Numbered from the stretch's first letter, positions 34,032 through 43,654 are shown. The stretch: DNA of 64,000 bases from an uncultured Peptoniphilus sp. (GCF_943913915.1 NZ_CALUAA010000001.1:159273-223272), one strand, 5' to 3'. The notes: generated from the sequence alone by a model not told the origin. Numbers and translations: made by a program.

Positions 34032-34544
34032 TTAAGCTTCTTCCGTTGCTTCTTCAGCTTCAGCCTCTTCAGCAGCTTCTTCTGTTTCTTCAGCTTCTTC
34101 TTCGGCTTCTTCAGCAGCTTCTGCAGCTTCAGCTTCGGCCTTTGCCTTAGCTTCTTCTGCTTCTTTAGCCTTACGTTCTTTTTCTTCCTCTTCGAGGCGA
34201 TCTAATTCAGCATCGCGTTCAGCACGTGCTTTTGCTGCTTGTGCTTTTTCTTCTTCACGTTTAGCTTTTTGAACATCGGTATTGTCATAATTACCGGTTG
34301 CTTCGTAAACTGCATTTTCTTTAAAAAGGCGATCGACAGTGGTTGTAGGTTTAGCGCCGTTTTTGATCCAGTTGTTCGCCTTATCTGCGTCAACCTTTAA
34401 GATCTTCGGTTCAGTTAAGGGATTGTAGTAACCAATCTCTTCGATGAAACGACCATCTCTCGGTTTTCTGGATTCTGCCACTACAATTCTGTAAAAAGGA
34501 CTTTTTTTAGAACCCATTCTCTTTAATCTGATTTTAACTGCCAT
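34032..34544 (-). CDS. rpsP: 30S ribosomal protein S16 with long Ala/Glu-rich tail
   Basis: Residues 1-80 are a normal S16 (MAVKIRLKRMGSKKSPFYRIVV, RDGRFIEEIGYYNPLTEP). The protein then continues to 170 residues with a highly charged extension, first KREEEKAQAAKARAE, then a run of Glu and Ala with short repeats ending in EATEEA. The tail looks like a single alpha helix or a disordered acidic arm. Shorter Lys/Glu-rich extensions of S16 occur in some Firmicutes; one of about 85 residues is long. No frameshift is involved because the frame is continuous and ends before the khpA start. Confidence 0.95.
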   Translation of the reverse strand: MAVKIRLKRMGSKKSPFYRIVVAESRKPRDGRFIEEIGYYNPLTEPKILKVDADKANNWIKNGAKPTTTVDRLFKENAVYEATGNYDNTDVQKAKREEEKAQAAKARAERDAELDRLEEEEKERKAKEAEEAKAKAEAEAAEAAEEAEEEAEETEEAAEEAEAEEATEEA

Positions 34545-34567
34545 TCTATCCTCCCAATAATTTCTGT

Positions 34568-35905
34568 TTAAAAGGGAAAAGGCATTTTCATTTTGCGTTT
34601 ACCTTTTCCACCACTCATAGCTCCTAATTTTTTCATCATCTTCTTAAGATCTTTAAACTGTTTCAGAAGCCCGTTAACCTGCCTGACATCGGTACCGGAA
34701 CCTTGCGCAATGCGCTTTCTGCGCGAGCTGTCGATAATCTCAGGATGTGTTCTTTCCTTTTTCGTCATCGACTGAATAATGGCCTCGATGCGAGCAAATT
34801 CCTTCTCGTCGATTTTCATATTCTTCAAAGCTTTATTGTTCATACCCGGCAGCATGCCGAGTAAATCTTCCAACGGACCGAGTTTACGCATTTGTTGCAT
34901 CTGATCTAAAAAGTCGTCAAATGTAAAAGTCTGTGAACGGATTTTATCTTCCAGCTCTTTTGCCTTTTTCTCATCGACGAATTCTTCCGCTTTCTCAATC
35001 AGACCGACAACATCTCCCATTCCGAGGATACGCTTCGCCATCCGATCGGGATGAAATACCTCAAGGGCATCGAGCTTTTCACCTAAGGCGATAAATTTAA
35101 TCGGAACATCGGTGACTGATCGAATGGAAAGTGCGGCCCCGCCACGTGCATCGCCGTCCAACTTGGTTAAGACGACGCCTGTGATGGAGACAGCATCGTG
35201 AAATGCTTGCGCCACCTGTACGGCGTCTTGACCTGTCATAGCATCTAAGACCAGAAGAACTTCCGTAGGATCGGTCGCCTCTTTGATGCCTTTAATTTCA
35301 TCCATTAAGGCCTCATCCACGTGTAATCGACCGGCGGTATCGATGATGACAACATCATTGCCCTTCGCCTTCGCGTGGCGCAAACTGTTGGTCGCAATAT
35401 CAACAGGATTGACGTCGGTGCCTTCCGTATAAACGGGTACGTCGATTTGTGAAGCTAATACCTCAAGCTGTTTGATAGCCGCCGGACGATAAACGTCACA
35501 TGCAACGAGCAAGGGTCTCTTATTTTGCTTCTTTAATAGACGTGCAAGCTTTGCCGTGGTTGTCGTCTTACCGGCCCCTTGAAGGCCCGCCATAAGAATG
35601 ACCGTCGGATTTTTAGAAAAATCGATTTTTTTTGCATCGTCGCCCATAAGTGCGGACAACTCTTCCATTACGATTTTAATAACTTGCTGCCCCGGCGTTA
35701 AACTTTCCATAACGTCGGATCCGAGGGAACGTTCCTTAACTCGTTTCACGAATTTCTTTACGACTCTAAAGTTAACGTCCGCTTCTAAAAGTGCCAGTTT
35801 AACCTCACGCATGGCCTCATCGACATCTTGCTCGGTAACTTTGCCTTTACCTCGCAATTTTCCGATAGTGCCTTGCAGTTTGTCGGCAAGGGATTCAAAT
35901 ATCAT
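34568..35905 (-). CDS. ffh: Signal recognition particle GTPase Ffh
   Basis: The 445-residue protein has an N-terminal helical bundle, a GTPase domain with GLQGAGKTTTTAKLA (about residue 107), DTAGRLHVD and TKLDGDARGGAAL, and a C-terminal methionine-rich M domain that binds SRP RNA and signal peptides. It ends with a Lys/Met-rich segment. It works with FtsY, encoded 1.7 kb upstream. The start overlaps ylxM by 11 bases. Confidence 0.98.
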   Translation of the reverse strand: MIFESLADKLQGTIGKLRGKGKVTEQDVDEAMREVKLALLEADVNFRVVKKFVKRVKERSLGSDVMESLTPGQQVIKIVMEELSALMGDDAKKIDFSKNPTVILMAGLQGAGKTTTTAKLARLLKKQNKRPLLVACDVYRPAAIKQLEVLASQIDVPVYTEGTDVNPVDIATNSLRHAKAKGNDVVIIDTAGRLHVDEALMDEIKGIKEATDPTEVLLVLDAMTGQDAVQVAQAFHDAVSITGVVLTKLDGDARGGAALSIRSVTDVPIKFIALGEKLDALEVFHPDRMAKRILGMGDVVGLIEKAEEFVDEKKAKELEDKIRSQTFTFDDFLDQMQQMRKLGPLEDLLGMLPGMNNKALKNMKIDEKEFARIEAIIQSMTKKERTHPEIIDSSRRKRIAQGSGTDVRQVNGLLKQFKDLKKMMKKLGAMSGGKGKRKMKMPFPF

Positions 35906-36254
35906 AGTATCCCTCCTTATCTATACGAGATTTTATCGAGTGAATAAGCTTAAGAAAAGCCGGATCGTCGGAGAAAACCATGAGCTCATCCAGTTCTTTC
36001 TGAATGGATTCAGAGTCTTTCATCCACTTACGATTCTTTTCAGCTAATCTTAACGACGCTTCAAACTCATTAAGCGCCGCTTCCCCTCGTTTAATATTTT
36101 CGGAAACGGCCTGTTTTGAAGTGTTGACGATATCGGAAATTTCATTTAATGAATAATCTTCCCGATAATAAAGGTCCATCACTTGTTTTTGCTTATCGCT
36201 CAACAATTGATCGTATAAGTCCAGCAAAACATTGATGTGTATTGTCTTATCCAT
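35895..36254 (-). CDS. ylxM: SRP-associated helix-turn-helix protein YlxM
   Basis: The 119-residue protein has a sigma-70 region-4-like helix-turn-helix (YREDYSLNEISDIVNTSKQAVSENI) and is encoded immediately before ffh as in other Firmicutes, where it binds or modulates SRP components. ATG at 36254 follows GGGAGTGATC. First gene of the operon, behind a consensus promoter and a short hairpin in the leader. Confidence 0.93.
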   Translation of the reverse strand: MDKTIHINVLLDLYDQLLSDKQKQVMDLYYREDYSLNEISDIVNTSKQAVSENIKRGEAALNEFEASLRLAEKNRKWMKDSESIQKELDELMVFSDDPAFLKLIHSIKSRIDKEGYYDI

Positions 36255-36276
36255 GATCACTCCCATAAAAATACAG

Positions 36277-36297
36277 GGTCAGGTTAAATCCTTGACC
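36277..36297 (-). other. Leader hairpin between promoter and ylxM
   Basis: In the untranslated leader GGTCAAGG pairs with CCTGACC (one bulged A) around ATTTAA. A TATTTTTATGG stretch follows, not a clean U-run. It could be a stability or regulatory stem, or a weak attenuator; no function is demonstrated. Confidence 0.5.
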
Positions 36298-36303
36298 TTG
36301 TGA

Positions 36304-36332
36304 ATTATACTATCTCCGGTAATGAATGTCAA
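36304..36332 (-). promoter_or_regulatory. Consensus promoter of the ylxM-ffh-rpsP-khpA-rimM-trmD-rplS operon
   Basis: Exact TTGACA (36327-36332), 17-base spacer, exact TATAAT (36304-36309). The -35 box overlaps the 3' end of alr, so it is active from inside the preceding transcript. Confidence 0.92.
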
Positions 36333-37492
36333 TAATCAATTCCTAATATTTCATCTACTGTTTTATAGCGCTTCCCACCTTTAAGATAAACTTTCGGTAA
36401 GCGCTTTTTAAAGTGCGTACAGAAAGATGTGGGAATTTCATTATTGGCTTTTGCAAGTTCTTCTACGGTGATCACTTCATCCCCTTGCCGGCCGAGGATA
36501 ACGACTTCATCGCCTACTTTACAGTCGACGCCTGTTACATCCACCATCATTTGATCCATGCAAATTCTGCCGATCTGCGGACATCTTTTTCCATCTACCA
36601 ATACATCGAATTTTTCAGACATTGATCGTTCCATACCGTCTGCATATCCGATTGGAAGGGTCGCAACCTTCGTTTCACGATCGGTGGTATAAATTTGGCC
36701 GTAGCTGATCCCTTCCCCGGGACCGATAGTTTTAACATGGGCAATGTCGGCTTTCAGCTGAGCGATAAAGTGAACGTCATAATCTTTTCCCGCGGGATCT
36801 CCTTCTACTGTGCCGTATTGAATAATACCGGGACGCACGTACTCGAGATCGAATTCTCTGAAATTCATAATGGCGTGGGAATTGGAGACGTGTCGCTTTA
36901 AGTGTATGTTGCGCTTGGCAAGCTCTTCTACGAACCACTCGTAACGCTCATATTGTTTTTTCGTAAATTCCGGATCGCTGTCTGCTTTAGCAAAGTGTGT
37001 AAACATACCTTTTATTTCAATATGATCCATCTTACTGATTGCCTCTACTGCATCGACGCCTTCTTTACAAGGCTTAAAGCCGATTCTGTTCATTCCCGTA
37101 TCCACTGCGATATGAACACCGGCCTTCTTTCCCATACACCCCGCAAGATCATTTAATTCCTCTGCAACATCCAGCCGGTAGAGGGCCATGTCGATCTTAT
37201 TTTCAATCATACTGTCGGCTACTTCTCTCGGAGTAAAGCCTAAAATAAGTATATCTACCGAGGGAAGCGCTTTGCGTAGCGAAATTCCCTCATTTCCGGA
37301 CGCTACAGCAAAATGAGTCACTCCGCTGTCCACCATGGTTTTGGCTATTTCCACAGCACCAAAGGAATAGGCATCGGCTTTAACGATGGAAATAATATCC
37401 GTATTTTCTTTTAAGTGACTCTTAATCTCTTCGATATTATGCTTAACTTGATCGAGATCCACTTCTAGCCAAGCAGGTCTTGTAATACGCAT
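36329..37492 (-). CDS. alr: Alanine racemase
   Basis: The 387-residue PLP enzyme makes D-alanine for peptidoglycan. It has the N-terminal PAWLEVDLDQVKHN. The PLP lysine sits in SIVKADAYSFGA (the common form is VVKANAYGHGA, so this is a variant). GEGISYGQIY and the C-terminal RICMDQMMVDVT are also typical. ATG at 37492 follows GAGGAGG. A TGA-extended TAAAAT lies upstream. Confidence 0.93.
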   Translation of the reverse strand: MRITRPAWLEVDLDQVKHNIEEIKSHLKENTDIISIVKADAYSFGAVEIAKTMVDSGVTHFAVASGNEGISLRKALPSVDILILGFTPREVADSMIENKIDMALYRLDVAEELNDLAGCMGKKAGVHIAVDTGMNRIGFKPCKEGVDAVEAISKMDHIEIKGMFTHFAKADSDPEFTKKQYERYEWFVEELAKRNIHLKRHVSNSHAIMNFREFDLEYVRPGIIQYGTVEGDPAGKDYDVHFIAQLKADIAHVKTIGPGEGISYGQIYTTDRETKVATLPIGYADGMERSMSEKFDVLVDGKRCPQIGRICMDQMMVDVTGVDCKVGDEVVILGRQGDEVITVEELAKANNEIPTSFCTHFKKRLPKVYLKGGKRYKTVDEILGIDY

Positions 37493-37519
37493 AGGCACCT
37501 CCTCTTTCTTTACTTTCGT

Positions 37520-37528
37520 ATTTTATCA
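37520..37528 (-). promoter_or_regulatory. Possible extended -10 promoter of alr
   Basis: On the minus strand TGATAAAAT, an extended -10 hexamer, about 28 bases before the alr ATG. No -35 at the right distance; only tentative. Confidence 0.38.
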
Positions 37529-37571
37529 CATTACATCGTCAGATGGATCGATTTGTTGAAAATCTCGGTAT

Positions 37572-39146
37572 TTATTCAATATTTACAAGTGCGTCCGCAA
37601 ATTCTTTCCCGGAAAATTCCTGCAAATCATTCATGCCTTCTCCGACTCCTATAAGCTTAATGGGAATCTCCAGCTCTTGGGTCAGAGGAAGTACGACGCC
37701 GCCTTTTGCCGTACCGTCCAGCTTGGTCAATACAATTCCCGTCAAATGGGTTACCTCGTCGAAAGATTTGGCTTGTAAAATAGCATTTTGTCCGGTGGTG
37801 GCGTCGAGAACCAAGAGAGATTCTTTTTGTGCGTCGGGGGATTCCTTTTCAATGATCCTGTGAATTTTTTCCAGCTCGTTCATAAGGTTTTTCTTATTGT
37901 GCAGACGTCCCGCCGTGTCGCAAATCAAAACATCGATATTTCTCGCCTTTTGCGCCTGAATGGCATCGAATACAACAGCGGCAGGATCCGCTCCTTCTTT
38001 GTGGCTGATTACAGGCACACCCGATCGTTCTCCCCAGGTTTCCACCTGCTCAATAGCGGCAGCACGGAATGTGTCGGCTGCTGCGATTAAAACGGACTTA
38101 CCCTCATTTTTTAAGCGATGAGCAAGTTTTCCGATAGTCGTCGTCTTCCCTACGCCGTTCACACCGACAATCAGAACGATGGATGGAGAGGAGTCGATAT
38201 TTAAATGATGATCTTCTTCATTTTTTTCTAGAATATTACGAATTTCCTCAGCAAGTAGAGGCTTAACCTCTTTCGGATCTTGAATCTGTTTTTCCCGAAT
38301 ACTGTCCCGTAGATTATCGATAAGCATCATAGTGGTCTCCATGCCGATATCTGAAGAGATCAGGAGATCTTCCAAATCTTCGATCATATCCTCGTCGATC
38401 TTTACATAGTTCCCCAAGATATCATTGATCTTGTAGTTCATATCATCTCGGGTTTTAGAAAGTCCGGCTTTTAATCGACCGAACCAACCGATTTTTTCTT
38501 CTTTTTTTTCTTCCTCTGCTGTTGATTCGGCAATTTCCGATTCCGATTCGGAATCGTCTTCGCTCATTATCTCATCCGGATCCGATACGTGATTTTCTTC
38601 GACGAAGCTCTCTTTTACTTCTTCAGAATCTTTTTTTTCTTCAGAAAGTTCATGCTCAGTTTCGACCTCAAAAGCGTCTTCAGGTTCGATCATTTCATCA
38701 CTTTCAGAGACTGAGATCTCTTCCTCCGCTGTTTCAGTGTCTCCCTCGGTTTCAGACGGTTCTTCATCGATTAAGTTCTTTTCTTCCCCCGCCTCGTTAA
38801 CTTCTTCATCTTCTTTGGGTTTAACTTCTTCTGTAGATTCAGCTGGTATCTCCTTCGTGTTAAAAGAATACTTTTCTGTGATTAAATTTTCTTCAGGAGA
38901 CTCCTGCGTTTCTTCCTCTTCGATTTCCTCGTCGGCTTCTGTCTCCGAATCCATTGAAGTTTCAATTTCATCAGCAAAGGATTCTGCCACTTCTTCAGAA
39001 TCTTTTTTGACTTCTGCAGCTTCAGATGCTTCTTGAACCCCGCCTGTTGCTTCCGATTCTTCCTTTGAAGTCTCTTCTCTCGCTTCAATCTCCTGTTCAG
39101 TACCTTCTTCGTTTTTATTGAATTTCTTTTTCAGCCACTCCAACAT
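37572..39146 (-). CDS. ftsY: SRP receptor FtsY with long acidic N-terminal region
   Basis: The 524-residue protein has a conserved C-terminal NG GTPase domain from about residue 215: GVNGVGKTTTIGKLA, DTAGRLHN and TKLDGTAKGGVVL. The preceding roughly 200 residues are very rich in Glu, Ser, Asp and Thr with no clear fold, as in the A domain of E. coli FtsY but unusual in Firmicutes, whose FtsY is often much shorter. It docks SRP-ribosomes at the membrane. The ATG lies 32 bases inside the 3' end of smc behind GAGGAGG. Confidence 0.96.
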   Translation of the reverse strand: MLEWLKKKFNKNEEGTEQEIEAREETSKEESEATGGVQEASEAAEVKKDSEEVAESFADEIETSMDSETEADEEIEEEETQESPEENLITEKYSFNTKEIPAESTEEVKPKEDEEVNEAGEEKNLIDEEPSETEGDTETAEEEISVSESDEMIEPEDAFEVETEHELSEEKKDSEEVKESFVEENHVSDPDEIMSEDDSESESEIAESTAEEEKKEEKIGWFGRLKAGLSKTRDDMNYKINDILGNYVKIDEDMIEDLEDLLISSDIGMETTMMLIDNLRDSIREKQIQDPKEVKPLLAEEIRNILEKNEEDHHLNIDSSPSIVLIVGVNGVGKTTTIGKLAHRLKNEGKSVLIAAADTFRAAAIEQVETWGERSGVPVISHKEGADPAAVVFDAIQAQKARNIDVLICDTAGRLHNKKNLMNELEKIHRIIEKESPDAQKESLLVLDATTGQNAILQAKSFDEVTHLTGIVLTKLDGTAKGGVVLPLTQELEIPIKLIGVGEGMNDLQEFSGKEFADALVNIE

Positions 39147-42100
39147 GTTTTTCGACCTCCTCTAATTCTAAGAACAAAATTCTTGAGATTCCTTTTTCTT
39201 CCATCGTAACGCCGTAAAGCTGATTGGCCATTTCCATGGTCTGTTTACGGTGGGTAATCATAATAAATTGCATATCGTCGATATGTTTAACGTATTGTGA
39301 GTAGCGCCTGATATTAGCATCATCTAAAGCTGCGTCGATTTCATCGACGATGCAAAAGGGCGATTGGCGCATTTTTAAAAGAGCAAATAAAAGAGCTACG
39401 GCCGTCATAGACCGTTCCCCTCCGGAAAGCAGACTGAGAGACTGAAGCTTTTTTCCGGGTGGACGAGCCGAAATTAAAATACCTGCCTCTAAAATATCTC
39501 CCTCTTCCCAAGCAAGAGATGCTTCCCCTCCTTGGAAAAGCTGTTTAAAGATTTCGTTAAAGTATCCGTTAATCAACAGGACCGCTTTTTCCAATTGCTT
39601 ACGCATCTCTCTGTCCAACTGTCGGATCATCTTCTCCAGCTTTTCCTTAGAGAGCAAGAGATCTTCTCTTTGATCGGACAAAAACAGAACGCGGTCGTTC
39701 CACTCTTCATATTGCTCGAGGGCGTCCCCGTCAACCGGCCCGATACGATTGATTTCATCGGAGAATTTCTTCGACTTTTGTCGTAAACTCGTTATAGACT
39801 CGCTTTCAATCTTCTCGATCCCTTCAGGGACATCCATAGTATTTAATTGCTGAGTTGATTCGCTATAAGCCTTCTCCGCATCCTCAAGCCGATTGGTTAA
39901 GCTCACCAGTTCCTTCTCCTTCGAAAAAATAGATTCCCTCAATGTGTTGAGTTCGTCTCCTAAATCTTTAAGGTCTTTGCGGCTGTTACCATAATCGTCA
40001 TGAAGCATTTTCAGCTCCTCTTCAATGTTGAGCTTCTTATCTTCCAGGGTATCTGATTGCGGAGAATGCTCGTCGATGGCAGATTTTATCGTTTGAAGTT
40101 CCTCGTTGATCTCTTCAATATTTTTCCGAGCAGCCTTCACCTCGTTTTGAAGATAATTATAACGCTCACAGGTTTGATCTTTTTTGATCTCTACCTCTCG
40201 GCAACGAGCGATAAGCTTCTGTAGAGCAATTTTTTCTTCAGAGAGCCTATCCCGCGTCTCTTCCAACTCTGCCGTTAAACTATCTTCTTCAACTCCCGAG
40301 TCTTCCCTTAGCGCAGTCAGTTCTTTATCCATAGCCTCGAGAATTGATTCCTTTTCCTCGCACTCTGCATTATCTTTTAAAATGGCCTCAGATTCTTTTC
40401 TTATTTCATTTTCTAAGGAAGCCGTCTGATCTACATTATTGTTAACAGATGAAGACAACCTACGAAGAGTTTCATCCACTTTTCGGATCGAATCCTCTTC
40501 CTCTTTATAGTGAGTGATCATCTGTTTCAGATTTTCTTCACACTTCTCTAAATCAAAGAGGAGCTCTTCTCGCCGGGTATTAGATAGCCGCAGTTCATTT
40601 TCCGCCACTGATTTTTCACGGTTTTTTTTGTCGATTTCTCTATCCCGATTATACAAATCAACAGAAGTATTTTTAGATTGACCGCCTGTAACGGCACCGC
40701 CTGATTGGAATACCTCTCCGTCTTTTGTAACGATTCGATATCTGTAATTTAAATCTTTAGCTAACCTTTTGCCGTCTTCCGCGCTTGCTACAAGTAAGAT
40801 GCGCCCCAGCAAATGACGTGCTACCGGCCGAATATCATCGGAACAGCGAATGCACTCAGATGCTACTTTGAAAGCGACTGAACTTTTTTGCTCAAGACCA
40901 TTTTCGATGGTGCGTGTCTTTAAATTATTAATAGGTAGGAAAGTAATCCGACCCAGTTTTTTATGTTTTAAATAGCTGAGAATATCGCCTATAAAGTGAT
41001 CATCTTTTAAAATAATATTTTGACCGCTAAAGCCCAGAGCTGTTGAAATGGCCAGAGCGTACTCCGGATCAAATACAAAAGATTCAGCAACCGGCCCGAT
41101 CACCGAAGGGGCAAAGTGCTCTTCGCCATACATTTTTAAAAACTGTTTCACAGCGTATTGGAAACCCTCATGATTATCCTTTAATCTCACAAGGTAGTCC
41201 CTCTCTCTGGCAATCGATTCAATTTTTAGTTTAAGAGGCATGGCCTCGTTATCCAGAGATTTAATGGATTCTTTTAGGCTGTTTTGGCGATCCTGCTCCT
41301 TTCCTATGTCATCGCCGAGGACCTTGAGCTTCTCTTTTAATGCAATCTCTTTTTCAGAGTAGATTTTCAGGGATTCCTTAAGCGTCTCGCCCTCACCGTC
41401 AAATTGCGCTTTACGCTCATTCAAGCGTGCCAAACGGTCTCGACGTTCGGCAAGAAGATAATCCAGAGCCTGCTTACGAGACTCTGCATCGTGCCGTCGA
41501 TTTTTAAGCTGATCCTCTTTTACTTTTCGAGACTTTTCCCCTTCGTTACGAAGACTCACTCTTTTTCGAAGCTTGTCGAGAGAATCTGCCATTTCATCAA
41601 TTTCACTTTGCTTTACGTCTCTTTTTATCTTAGCCGCTTCTAAAAGCTTATCAACATTTTCCAGTTCCTCTTTAAGACTCAGAGCCTCTTCTTTAAACTG
41701 TGTCGCTTTCTCTTTTTCACGATGGAGGCGGCTAGTTAAACTGTCCTGTTGTTCATTTTTTAATTGCAAGAGCCCCGTAAGCTGTTCTTTTTTCTGAACC
41801 AGTACTAAAAGCTCATCTCGAAGCTCTGTTTCCCTTTTTGTAAAAGATTCCAAACTTTCTTCTAAACTTTTTTGTTCCTTTTCTTTTTCATTGAAAAGAA
41901 AACGTGACTCGTCTCGCTCAGCCTCAATCCTTTCATAAGATTCTGTGATTTTTTTCCGTCGTTCATCCGATGACTTGGATTCTCGAAGCGCCAAACTATA
42001 AGTATAGAGGTGAAGATCTTTCTGAAGAGCATGTAGGGCAGTCGCCTTTTCTCTTTTATCTTCCATCTCATCGCGACGACTTAAAAGTTCGAAGTAAATA

Positions 42101-42678
42101 TCGTCGATGCGACTAATGTGATCCGAGGTCTTCGCTAAATTCCGGACGGTCTCTTCTTTTCTAAGCTTATATTTAGATACCCCTGCCGCCTCTTCAAAGG
42201 CGTGGCGACGATCTTGAGGGCGTGTTGATAAGATTTCATCGATTTGACCTTGACCGATAAAAGAGTAGCCGTTTTTACCGATCCCCGTATCGAGAAAGAT
42301 CTCGCGAATATCTTTTTGGCGTACTCTTTTTTTGTTAATGGTGTACTGACTCTCTCCGGAGCGAAAATACTTTCTTGAGATAGAAAGTTCTTCATAAGGT
42401 AAATCAAAAAAGCCGTCCTTATTGTCAAAAGTGAGGACGACTTCTGCATAATTGACCCCTTTTTGTCGATCGGTTCCGCTGAAAATGACGTCTTCCATTT
42501 TATTGCCACGTAATTGCTTTACACTGGATTCGCCGAGAGCCCACATAATCGCATCGACGATATTGCTTTTGCCGCTGCCGTTAGGCCCTACAATTGCGGT
42601 AATGTCTTCAGAGAACTGAATCCGCGTACGCTTGGCAAAAGACTTAAAGCCATATAATTCCATTTCAATTAAATGCAT
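39115..42678 (-). CDS. smc: Chromosome segregation ATPase SMC
   Basis: The 1187-residue protein has the SMC layout. An N-terminal ATP-binding half (GPNGSGKSNIVDAIMWALGE) is followed by a long coiled coil (about 170-500), a hinge (about 510-660), a second coiled coil and a C-terminal half with the signature LSGGERSMTAVALLFA and Walker B FCIVDEIDAALDD. It organises and separates chromosomes with ScpA/ScpB, not in this window. Its 3' end overlaps the ftsY start. Confidence 0.98.
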   Translation of the reverse strand: MHLIEMELYGFKSFAKRTRIQFSEDITAIVGPNGSGKSNIVDAIMWALGESSVKQLRGNKMEDVIFSGTDRQKGVNYAEVVLTFDNKDGFFDLPYEELSISRKYFRSGESQYTINKKRVRQKDIREIFLDTGIGKNGYSFIGQGQIDEILSTRPQDRRHAFEEAAGVSKYKLRKEETVRNLAKTSDHISRIDDIYFELLSRRDEMEDKREKATALHALQKDLHLYTYSLALRESKSSDERRKKITESYERIEAERDESRFLFNEKEKEQKSLEESLESFTKRETELRDELLVLVQKKEQLTGLLQLKNEQQDSLTSRLHREKEKATQFKEEALSLKEELENVDKLLEAAKIKRDVKQSEIDEMADSLDKLRKRVSLRNEGEKSRKVKEDQLKNRRHDAESRKQALDYLLAERRDRLARLNERKAQFDGEGETLKESLKIYSEKEIALKEKLKVLGDDIGKEQDRQNSLKESIKSLDNEAMPLKLKIESIARERDYLVRLKDNHEGFQYAVKQFLKMYGEEHFAPSVIGPVAESFVFDPEYALAISTALGFSGQNIILKDDHFIGDILSYLKHKKLGRITFLPINNLKTRTIENGLEQKSSVAFKVASECIRCSDDIRPVARHLLGRILLVASAEDGKRLAKDLNYRYRIVTKDGEVFQSGGAVTGGQSKNTSVDLYNRDREIDKKNREKSVAENELRLSNTRREELLFDLEKCEENLKQMITHYKEEEDSIRKVDETLRRLSSSVNNNVDQTASLENEIRKESEAILKDNAECEEKESILEAMDKELTALREDSGVEEDSLTAELEETRDRLSEEKIALQKLIARCREVEIKKDQTCERYNYLQNEVKAARKNIEEINEELQTIKSAIDEHSPQSDTLEDKKLNIEEELKMLHDDYGNSRKDLKDLGDELNTLRESIFSKEKELVSLTNRLEDAEKAYSESTQQLNTMDVPEGIEKIESESITSLRQKSKKFSDEINRIGPVDGDALEQYEEWNDRVLFLSDQREDLLLSKEKLEKMIRQLDREMRKQLEKAVLLINGYFNEIFKQLFQGGEASLAWEEGDILEAGILISARPPGKKLQSLSLLSGGERSMTAVALLFALLKMRQSPFCIVDEIDAALDDANIRRYSQYVKHIDDMQFIMITHRKQTMEMANQLYGVTMEEKGISRILFLELEEVEKHVGVAEKEIQ

Positions 42679-42682
42679 AACA

Positions 42683-43654
42683 TCATCTTTCTATTATCAG
42701 TAGGTCATCTTTTTCATCATTTGAAACTCTAAAACGAATTGAGCCGAATTGACTTTCCAAATACTTCCGGCCATACCCCTTCGGACCGATAATTCGGTTG
42801 ATTTCTCGTGAAGAAGCTTTAATCTCTCGTATGGAGGCATGGTCATGACTAAGCCTCTTAATGCGTCGCTTCGATTCGGCAAATTCCCTGAAATTATCGT
42901 GATAAGGTCCTGCGATATAATCTTTGCGCTCCATTTGCGGTAGCCCTACGCGGATGACGGGAATTTTCTCGTGTTCGTAAAAATCTAAAAGATCCGCTGC
43001 AATATCGATGGCCTCTTTTAAACTGAGGGGCTTATAAAGCTTCTCAAGATAATATTCGTAAAGAACCGTATTTTCAAACACTACCGTTGGATAAATCCTT
43101 ACAAAGTCGGCATATTCAGCTATCCACTTCGCGGTCTTCATGTCTTTTTCAAAAGAGTCCATAGGGAGGCCGATCATTTGCTGGAGTCCCAAAGATAGTC
43201 CGTGATTTTTAGCAAGGCGCACCGCTTTTTCCATGGTCTCTAAAACTAATCCCCGCTTCGATCGGGTAAGGACCTCTTCGTCGATGGATTGGATGCCGAA
43301 TTCGATAGTCTTAACTCCTGCTGCCTTTAGGCGCCTCATATCGTCATCGGTTAATTTTTCAGGTCGCGTGGACATGCGGATAGAGGAGATCTCGCCGCTC
43401 TTTATATAGCCTCCTACAGCAGACAGTAATTCCTCCTGGCGCTCCCGCGGCAGCATGGTGAATGTACCGCCGTAAAAGGCGAGCTCCGCTGAATCACTTC
43501 CCATACGATGAAGCCCTTTTTGAATTTCTGAACGCACCTCTTCTCCGGTCTTATAAAGAGGCGCACCCGTGATGCGATTTTGATCGCAGTAAATACACTT
43601 TACAGGGCAACCTGCGAAGGGAATAAAGATGGGAATAATATTACACTTCGCCAT
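42683..43654 (-). CDS. Radical-SAM protein between rnc and smc
   Basis: The 323-residue protein has the cluster motif CPVKCIYCDQ (Cys-x3-Cys-x2-Cys, about residue 16), FYGGTFTMLP and EFGIQSIDEEVL, matching the Elp3/HemN-like radical-SAM core without the acetyltransferase part of Elp3. Similar stand-alone genes often sit next to rnc and smc in Clostridia. The substrate is unknown; a tRNA or related modification is only a guess. Overlaps rnc by 14 bases. Confidence 0.88.
   Translation of the reverse strand: MAKCNIIPIFIPFAGCPVKCIYCDQNRITGAPLYKTGEEVRSEIQKGLHRMGSDSAELAFYGGTFTMLPRERQEELLSAVGGYIKSGEISSIRMSTRPEKLTDDDMRRLKAAGVKTIEFGIQSIDEEVLTRSKRGLVLETMEKAVRLAKNHGLSLGLQQMIGLPMDSFEKDMKTAKWIAEYADFVRIYPTVVFENTVLYEYYLEKLYKPLSLKEAIDIAADLLDFYEHEKIPVIRVGLPQMERKDYIAGPYHDNFREFAESKRRIKRLSHDHASIREIKASSREINRIIGPKGYGRKYLESQFGSIRFRVSNDEKDDLLIIER

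Noticed and set aside
34050..34260. Repeated GCTTCTTC-like sequence that looks like a DNA microsatellite
   Set aside because: It is the coding sequence of the Glu/Ala-rich tail of S16; the repeat follows from the amino-acid composition, so I list it as a protein feature.
38520..39110. Plus-strand open frames with Ser/Pro-rich products opposite the ftsY acidic arm
   Set aside because: They are antisense shadows of Glu/Asp-rich codons, without start signals.
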